This document shows positions 15,155 to 20,042 of a DNA stretch of 20,042 nt, in pieces (position 1 is the stretch's first letter; every line of letters begins with the position of its first letter). The notes under the pieces were generated by a model. That model made no database searches, had not been told where the DNA came from, and saw only the letters and a program-made list of their open reading frames with translations. Both the position numbers and the translations under genes were made by a program. This stretch comes from CAYXFZ01 sp964464385 (lineage in GTDB: Bacteria > Planctomycetota > UBA1135): contig CAYXFZ010000044.1 of assembly GCA_964464385.1 (NCBI GenBank), positions 1-20,042 of the forward strand. Reading direction: 5' to 3'.

Positions 15155-15847
15155 ATGAAACTAAACGCACTCTTCCCCCTCATTGCCTTCCTGTCCTTGG
15201 CTGCTTGCCAATCCCAAACTCTCCAAGAAACGATTCGGGACCAGGATCGCCAGCTCGACTACGCCCAACAAACTCTGCGCACATTGGATGCCCGCAAGGC
15301 CGACTTGGAGGCCAGCATTGCTGAACTGGAGGATCAATATACCTACGAACAGCAACGTCGCAAGGACGCCGAGCAGCGCTTTCAGGCCCTCAATGCCACG
15401 TATCAAGCGACCCAATCCGAAGTCGAGGGATTGCGCGCGCGTCTCGAAGGGACCGGAGTTGGAGTCTCCAAGCGAGGGGACATCCTCGTCCTGGATTTGC
15501 CCACTTCGCTTACTTTTCAATCGGGTTCTGCGAGCTTGAACGCCAAGGGCAAAAAGAGCCTCAAGAAAGTTGCCGAAATTCTTACCGGCGATTATGCCGA
15601 ACGCACCTTTTGGGTTGAGGGTCATACCGACAGCGACCAACTTCAGAAATCCAAGGAGAAGTGGGGGACCAACCTCGAACTCTCCGTCCACCGGGCCTTG
15701 GCCGTCTCCAATTTTCTGATGAATGGTCTTGGCTTGGGTCCGGACCAGATCCGGATTTCGGGACATGGGCCCACCTCGCCCGCTCAACCCAACGACAACG
15801 CCAAGAACAAGGCGGCCAATCGGCGGGTCGAGATTCTGGTCTTCTGA
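15155..15847 (+). CDS. OmpA-family peptidoglycan-binding lipoprotein
   Basis: A 230-aa outer-envelope lipoprotein expected to tether a membrane to peptidoglycan. Signal peptide MKLNALFPLIAFLSLAAC has lipobox LAAC (C18). Residues of about 20-98 are rich in Gln, Glu, Arg and Leu and look like an alpha-helical coiled coil (ETIRDQDRQLDYAQQTLRTL onward). Residues 108-230 are an OmpA C-terminal domain: ILVLDLPTSLTFQSGSASL, GHTDS (156-160, with the diaminopimelate-contacting Asp D159), ELSVHRALAV (R180) and NRRVEILVF at the end. It resembles Pal but has a coiled-coil spacer. ATG 15155 has no Shine-Dalgarno sequence and lies 22 bp after the prepilin peptidase stop. A strong terminator follows it. Confidence 0.92.
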   Translation: MKLNALFPLIAFLSLAACQSQTLQETIRDQDRQLDYAQQTLRTLDARKADLEASIAELEDQYTYEQQRRKDAEQRFQALNATYQATQSEVEGLRARLEGTGVGVSKRGDILVLDLPTSLTFQSGSASLNAKGKKSLKKVAEILTGDYAERTFWVEGHTDSDQLQKSKEKWGTNLELSVHRALAVSNFLMNGLGLGPDQIRISGHGPTSPAQPNDNAKNKAANRRVEILVF

Positions 15848-15884
15848 TTTCTGGGCTTCTAGCCCAAGGCTTCACTCCACACCC

Positions 15885-15929
15885 ACTCCGGAGTCGCGCA
15901 GGTATCCTGGCGGCTCCGGAGTCTTTTTT
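15885..15929 (+). terminator. Rho-independent terminator after the OmpA-like gene
   Basis: ACTCCGGAG (15885-15893) pairs perfectly with CTCCGGAGT (15914-15922). Inside, GCAGG pairs mostly with CCTG around a TAT loop. TTTTTT follows at 15924-15929. A smaller hairpin GGGCT-TCT-AGCCC (15853-15865) precedes it. This is the clearest terminator in the window and marks the end of the envelope operon. Confidence 0.82.
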
Positions 15930-15962
15930 GGCTCCGCTCCCCTGGTTCTTCTGATTCTCCCC

Positions 15963-17933
15963 ATGACTGCAGACCTGCGCAACATCACTTTTTTGGGTGC
16001 TTCCGATTCCGGAAAAACTTCCATCGTGGAGGCCCTCGCCCACCATTTCGGGGCCCTCTCCCGGCTCGGCAGCGTGGCCGAACAAAATACCCTTTGTGAT
16101 TTTACGGAGGCGGAACAGGCCAAAAAACACTCTCTGTCCGCTGCTGTGGTGCACCTGGACAAGGTTGGATTGAATTTGATTGATACCCCGGGCTACCCTG
16201 ATTTTTTGGCGGATGCCGTGACTTCCATGGCCGCTGCGGGGTGTGCCGTCCTCTGTATTTCGGCCAACAACGAAACGATTCCCTTTCACGCGATTCGACT
16301 CTGGCAGATGGCGGGGGATGCCGGTCTTGCTCGGGCTGTGGTCGTGACCAAGGTGGATCATGACAACTTGGATCTGGAGGCCGTCGTCAGTAATTTACGG
16401 GAGCACTTGGGCGCCGCTGTAGTTCCATTTACGATTCCCAATGAGGTTGGCCCCGGCTTTTCTTCCGTGGCTTCCTCTGACGGCTCCGATAGTCCTTATC
16501 GTTCCAATTTGTTGGACTGCACGGTCGAGGCTGATGATGCCCTGATGGAGAAATATTTGGAGGAAGGGGACATTTCCGAAGAGGATTTGACCGCTGGGAT
16601 TCCAGTTGCCTTGTCCCTGGGTACCCTCTCCCCGGTTTTCTTTTTGGATGCCCTGCGGGATGTCGGAATTTCGGAGTTTGCCGACTTCTTGTCGCAACGA
16701 TTCCCCACAAGCGAGCGCCAATTGTCCGCCCTCAAGTTGGCAGAGGTTGAGGATGGGCTTGCAGACCAACCTCTCGTTGCCCTCGTTTGGAAAATCCTCA
16801 CCGACAAACATTTGGGCCAGATCAGTTACCTGCGTGTCCTCCAGGGTACCTTGAAGAGTGATTTGGTGGTTCCCAACCCTCGCGGCAACAAAACCATCAA
16901 ACTATCTGGCCTCTCCTATCTGTTTGGCAAGGATGTCAATCCGGTCAGTGAGGTTGGCCCCGGAAATTTGGTGGCCGTCACTCGGGTAGAAGAATTGGAG
17001 TTGGGGGATGTTCTGACCGTAGATGGCTCGGCAAAGCACCATGACTTTCCGCTACCCGCTCCTTACAGTGCGCTGGCCATTCGTCCCTCCAGCCGGGATG
17101 ACGAACAAAAAATTGGCCCGGAATTGGCCAAAATTGCCAAAGAGGATCCCACCGTTTCCGTGATACGGCACGAAATCACCCATGAACTGATCGTGAGCGG
17201 TCTTTCCGATTTGCATATGCAAGAAGTCTTGCATCGGTTGGCAAAGCGTGGGGTCTCGTGTGATACTTCCATTCCGATTGTTGCCTACCAAGAGACCGTG
17301 ACGTCTGCCGCCGAGGGTCACTACAAACACAAAAAACAATCCGGTGGCGCTGGCCAATTTGGCGAGTGTTATCTCCGCTTGCGGCCGAATGAGCGAGGCG
17401 AAGGATTTGATTTTCAAGACAAGATTGTGGGTGGCTCCATTCCACGGCAATTCATTCCCGCAGTGGAGAAGGGCCTGAATGAACAACTGGCCAGCGGCAT
17501 CATCGCCTCTTCGCGCGTCGTGGATGTCATCGTCGAACTTTATGACGGCAAACATCATGATGTGGACTCGGACGAGGTCTCCTTTAAAATCGCCGGCGGC
17601 CGGGCTCTCCGCGCGGCCTTCATCAAGGCAAACCCCATTCTTTTGGAGCCCATCATGCAGGTGGAAATTTCCGTCCCGGCCAAGTACTTCGGGGATGTCA
17701 GCGGCGATTTGAATACACGTCGTGGCCACATCTTGGGTCTTGAAGCCGAGGGGAATTTTCAGGTCATCCAGGCGCGGGTTCCCCTAGCCGAAATGCAGAC
17801 TTACGGTACCCCTTTGCGATCCATGACCCACGGGGAAGGGAATTTTAAGATGAGCTTCGACCACTACGATCAAGTGCCCTCGCACCTTCAGGAGAAAATC
17901 GTTGCCGAAATGGGGAAGCGCGAAGAGGACTGA
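15963..17933 (+). CDS. EF-G-like translational GTPase paralogue
   Basis: A 656-aa GTPase with the full EF-G domain order but divergent, like the bacterial EF-G-like group (T. maritima TM1651 type) rather than the canonical translocase. The P-loop is GASDSGKTS (12-20) in place of GHVDHGKT. The switch I region reads EAEQAKKHSLSAAV (49-62) instead of the ERGITI type. DTPGYPDF (74-81) is normal. The NKxD position is TKVD (129-132). Domain IV has HYKHKKQSGGAGQFGECYL (453-471) and LYDGKHHDVDSDEVSFKIAGG (526-546), which fits the decoding-site arm. Domain V has PIMQVEISVPAKYFGDVSGD and LNTRRGHI (583-590). The ATG at 15963 follows CTGATTCTCCCC, without a Shine-Dalgarno sequence. The open frame extends upstream to 15723, but the first residues after this ATG align with EF-G starts. 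Its precise role (translocation, recycling or stress) cannot be told from sequence. Confidence 0.9.
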   Translation: MTADLRNITFLGASDSGKTSIVEALAHHFGALSRLGSVAEQNTLCDFTEAEQAKKHSLSAAVVHLDKVGLNLIDTPGYPDFLADAVTSMAAAGCAVLCISANNETIPFHAIRLWQMAGDAGLARAVVVTKVDHDNLDLEAVVSNLREHLGAAVVPFTIPNEVGPGFSSVASSDGSDSPYRSNLLDCTVEADDALMEKYLEEGDISEEDLTAGIPVALSLGTLSPVFFLDALRDVGISEFADFLSQRFPTSERQLSALKLAEVEDGLADQPLVALVWKILTDKHLGQISYLRVLQGTLKSDLVVPNPRGNKTIKLSGLSYLFGKDVNPVSEVGPGNLVAVTRVEELELGDVLTVDGSAKHHDFPLPAPYSALAIRPSSRDDEQKIGPELAKIAKEDPTVSVIRHEITHELIVSGLSDLHMQEVLHRLAKRGVSCDTSIPIVAYQETVTSAAEGHYKHKKQSGGAGQFGECYLRLRPNERGEGFDFQDKIVGGSIPRQFIPAVEKGLNEQLASGIIASSRVVDVIVELYDGKHHDVDSDEVSFKIAGGRALRAAFIKANPILLEPIMQVEISVPAKYFGDVSGDLNTRRGHILGLEAEGNFQVIQARVPLAEMQTYGTPLRSMTHGEGNFKMSFDHYDQVPSHLQEKIVAEMGKREED

Positions 17934-18366
17934 CCGCGGATTCACCCTGCTTGAGTTTCTCGCCCTGGTAGCAGGATTGACCTTGCTCACGGCCTTGGGT
18001 CTACCCCGGTTGATGGGGCCCAGGATGGAGTTCAATCAGGCTTGTGCCGTGGAACTCCTGCAAATGATCCGTGACGCCCGGACCGCTTGGTGGGAACGGG
18101 AGGGACGCTATCCCTCTTTGCTCGAGTTGTGCGCTCGCGAAGGGCCGGTGCCCGGTCGTCCTCGGGCCCTCATTCCCTCCGGCTTTCAGCTGGCTCAGAA
18201 AGGCGCCGCCCTACGGGCCGGCTATCTCTTCTTTGAAGTCCCGGAGGGCACGTCCGCCCCCACGGGATGTCGGGCCATGCCCAAGTTTGCGGGTTACAGT
18301 GGCCGACAGCAGTTCCAACTGGACTATGCCAACGGCAAGATCAGCCCGTGGCAGGTTCCGGATTGA
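17902..18366 (+). CDS. Type IV pilin-like / type II secretion pseudopilin
   Basis: A 154-aa protein with a class III prepilin signal: basic leader MPKWGSAKRTDRG, then FTLLEFLALVAGLTLLTALGL, with cleavage expected after the Gly and Glu at +5. The hydrophobic helix is followed by a globular part (MIRDARTAWWEREGRYPSLLEL ... FQLDYANGKISPW) typical of pseudopilins. Two cysteines (in LELCAREG and PTGCRAM) could form a disulfide. The start is TTG 17902, inside the EF-G-like gene (32-bp overlap), chosen because AGGAG (17890-17894) lies 7 bp upstream and no ATG or GTG gives a full leader. The gene is probably translated from the same mRNA as the GTPase. The prepilin peptidase at 14146 is the likely processing enzyme. 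No pilus ATPase or secretin lies in the window, so the assembly machine must be elsewhere. Confidence 0.83.
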   Translation: MPKWGSAKRTDRGFTLLEFLALVAGLTLLTALGLPRLMGPRMEFNQACAVELLQMIRDARTAWWEREGRYPSLLELCAREGPVPGRPRALIPSGFQLAQKGAALRAGYLFFEVPEGTSAPTGCRAMPKFAGYSGRQQFQLDYANGKISPWQVPD

Positions 18367-19132
18367 GCCAGGAACCGAACAGTCGCTCGCCATTGTCCCA
18401 GGTGATTTGGGCGACTTCTTCGGGCGACTCTTCGCGCACTTGCGCCAAGACTGCCAGGGTGTGCGGCAAATAACTGGATTCATTGCGCTTCCCCCGTTTG
18501 GCCTGAGGAGCAAGAAAGGGTGCATCTGTTTCCACCAAGAGGCGATCGGCCGGGACCTGTCGGGCGGCCTCGCGTAGGGCCTCGTTTTTGGGATAAGTCA
18601 GGTTGCCGGCAAAGGAAATATGCAGGCCGAGATCCAAGAAGCCCCCCAGGGCGGAGGCCGGGTTGGACCAACAGTGCATGACTCCGGCTACGGAGGACTG
18701 TTCCTGCAGAATTTGCAGGGTGGCTTCGGCAGCATCTCGGCAGTGAATGATGAGGGGCAAGCGGGCTTCTTGGGCTACCAAAATATGATCGCGAAAGGCT
18801 TGAGCTTGGGCATCCGTTTCACTTCCTTGGCGAAAGAAATCCATGCCGGTTTCGCCAATGGCGGCGAATCCTCCGCCAGCCAGCAATTGCTGCATCTTGG
18901 CCAAGGCTACTGGCCAGTGGTTGGCCTCGCCCACGTCGTTGGGATGGATGCCCACCGAAGCCGAAACTCCCTCGTGCTGGGTCAAGGTCTTGGCTCGCGT
19001 TGCCGAGGCCAAGTCCACGGCCACGCACAGCCAACGAACCACGCCCTCTTGCCGACTTCGTTGCAAACGATCCTCGACGGGGTCCTCGTCCTCATGCCAT
19101 TGAAGGTGGCAATGACTGTCGAATAGTTTCAT
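18341..19132 (-). CDS. tatD: TatD-family metal-dependent hydrolase (DNase)
   Basis: A cytosolic TIM-barrel hydrolase of the TatD family (3'-5' exonuclease/DNase, linked to DNA repair and DNA quality control). The 263-aa product shows all metal-site motifs: FDSHCHL (H7, H9), GIHPND (H63), GETGMDFF (E94), IIHCRDA (H130), MHCWS (H153) and ETDAPFLAP (E201, D203), then RGKRNESSYLPHTL and NGERLFG. Length is normal. ATG 19132 is chosen because it starts MKLFDSHCHL as in the family; a longer frame to 19177 exists but adds nothing conserved. The start overlaps the preceding gene's stop as ATGA (19129-19132). The 3' end overlaps the convergent pseudopilin gene by 26 bp (18341-18366), so no terminator separates the two. 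Confidence 0.95.
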   Translation of the reverse strand: MKLFDSHCHLQWHEDEDPVEDRLQRSRQEGVVRWLCVAVDLASATRAKTLTQHEGVSASVGIHPNDVGEANHWPVALAKMQQLLAGGGFAAIGETGMDFFRQGSETDAQAQAFRDHILVAQEARLPLIIHCRDAAEATLQILQEQSSVAGVMHCWSNPASALGGFLDLGLHISFAGNLTYPKNEALREAARQVPADRLLVETDAPFLAPQAKRGKRNESSYLPHTLAVLAQVREESPEEVAQITWDNGERLFGSWLNPEPATG

Positions 19133-20028
19133 GGCCCCGCTCGTTCTGGCAGAGGAACGTCCAACTTGGTGCGCCACTGATCCAAAAAACTCTGCAAGTT
19201 GAACTCAAGCTTGGGGTTGCGGTTCAACTCCAGGAGGGTGCGTCGGGCTAGGGCCGGGTCGAGTTCGGCCATGCCGGAGAATGCCGTTCGCCGCAGGTGA
19301 GAATTGATATCCTCGGAACGGAAGAGGGCGTCCAGAAATGGGGCGGCTTCCTGGCAGGATCGTTCCACCAGAGCACGGATGGCCAACCGCCGGGCCCGTT
19401 CTTCCACTCGAGGACGGGTCGCCACCGTAATCAGAAGTTCGGTGGCGCGGGGATCCTGGTGAACACGCAACACCCGTTCGACAACAAGGGCCCGAACACG
19501 ATCCTGGGCCCGGGCCCTTTCCCTGAGAAAAAAGTGCCGACAACGGTTGAATCCTTCCAAGATATCCCACTCCCAGAGGGTATGCAGGACCTCGGCGCGC
19601 AATTCGGCGGGTGTGCGCCAATCATCGAGGGGTCGAATGGCGGCAGCGGTTGGGTATTCGGGAAGGGCGCGGAGGATCTGTACCACACCGACGCAGAGGC
19701 GCGGCCGGGCAATGCGTTCTTCTTGGAGCAGAGAGGGCCAATCCGGGGGGGAGGGCGAGGGTCCCGTCGCGAGGGCAGTCAGAAGAGCAAGCATGCGCAA
19801 TTCCGCCGGATCTTCCTCGGCGAAGGCACGTTCCGCCCAGTCCTCGTGGGCCCGTTTCGCGCCATCGAGGAGGGAGGTTCCCGCCGGGAGGGTCGCTGCG
19901 ACTTGGGCGGCCATGCTCGTGGAAACGGGCGGAGAAAAACCGGCCTCGGGTGCAAGGATTCTCGTCTTGACCAAGGCCAAGCCGAGGAGCAAGCTCAGAA
20001 TCCCCAGAAGGAGGAGGCGGGAGCGCAT
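19129..20028 (-). CDS. Membrane-anchored helical-repeat (HEAT-like) protein
   Basis: A 299-aa protein of unknown function. The N-terminus MRSRLLLLGILSLLLGLALV is a single membrane anchor or uncleaved signal (residues 4-20); no lipobox Cys is present. The rest is Arg- and Ala-rich and predicted mostly helical. Residues of about 180-285 show repeating helix pairs of HEAT/armadillo type (DPRATELLITVATRP, ARRLAIRALVERS, INSHLRRTAFSGMAELDPALA). Such repeats usually bind other proteins; orientation would place them in the periplasm. ATG 20028 has no clear Shine-Dalgarno sequence. It overlaps tatD by 4 bp (ATGA) and is probably co-transcribed with it. The genes further upstream lie outside the window. 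Confidence 0.75.
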   Translation of the reverse strand: MRSRLLLLGILSLLLGLALVKTRILAPEAGFSPPVSTSMAAQVAATLPAGTSLLDGAKRAHEDWAERAFAEEDPAELRMLALLTALATGPSPSPPDWPSLLQEERIARPRLCVGVVQILRALPEYPTAAAIRPLDDWRTPAELRAEVLHTLWEWDILEGFNRCRHFFLRERARAQDRVRALVVERVLRVHQDPRATELLITVATRPRVEERARRLAIRALVERSCQEAAPFLDALFRSEDINSHLRRTAFSGMAELDPALARRTLLELNRNPKLEFNLQSFLDQWRTKLDVPLPERAGP

Positions 20029-20042
20029 GGTGGGGAATGAGG

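Overview
The window is one contiguous, gene-dense bacterial segment of roughly 60% GC by eye, with a single 10-N assembly gap at 13942-13951. Most starts lack a visible Shine-Dalgarno sequence, and TTG and GTG starts are common. Very large Ig-like lipoproteins are encoded beside housekeeping genes, several of which are divergent or fused. Together this suggests a Planctomycetota-like or similar environmental Gram-negative lineage. That placement is inference; no rRNA, tRNA or other marker here fixes it. I saw no tRNA, rRNA, CRISPR array, transposase or phage gene.

Region 1 (26-3146, + strand) is metabolic and housekeeping. It holds a type III pantothenate kinase (coaX), then a strikingly short and degenerate MnmE-type GTPase overlapping it by 4 bp. 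A 214-bp inverted-repeat segment (28-bp arms, one mismatch) follows, reaching from the last codons of the GTPase to 14 bp before the next ATG. Next is an aspartate carbamoyltransferase (pyrB) whose C-terminus carries a four-cysteine zinc module with the same spacing as the zinc domain of the separate regulatory chain PyrI, but without PyrI's nucleotide-binding domain.

Region 2 (3147-15929, + strand) is a cell-envelope locus. A 320-bp leader with several potential hairpins precedes four predicted lipoproteins packed with gaps of 3 and 6 bp and a 1-bp overlap. The first two (about 1041 and 1052 aa) are tandem paralogues. The third (1174 aa) adds a glycine-rich beta-strand region but shares their C-terminal module. 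The fourth is smaller and is cut by the N gap. A prepilin peptidase and an OmpA-like peptidoglycan-binding lipoprotein follow, and a good intrinsic terminator closes the region.

Region 3 (15963-18366, + strand) holds an EF-G-like translational GTPase paralogue, then a type IV pilin-like/pseudopilin protein whose start lies inside the GTPase gene. The pseudopilin is a plausible substrate of the prepilin peptidase 2.8 kb upstream.

Region 4 (18341-20028, - strand) holds a membrane-anchored helical-repeat protein followed by a TatD-family nuclease with an ATGA overlap. The tatD 3' end overlaps the pseudopilin 3' end by 26 bp.

The most interesting items are the PyrB-zinc-domain fusion, the inverted-repeat segment that could invert or fold upstream of pyrB, the minimal MnmE-like GTPase, and the operon of paralogous giant lipoproteins with a common C-terminal module.
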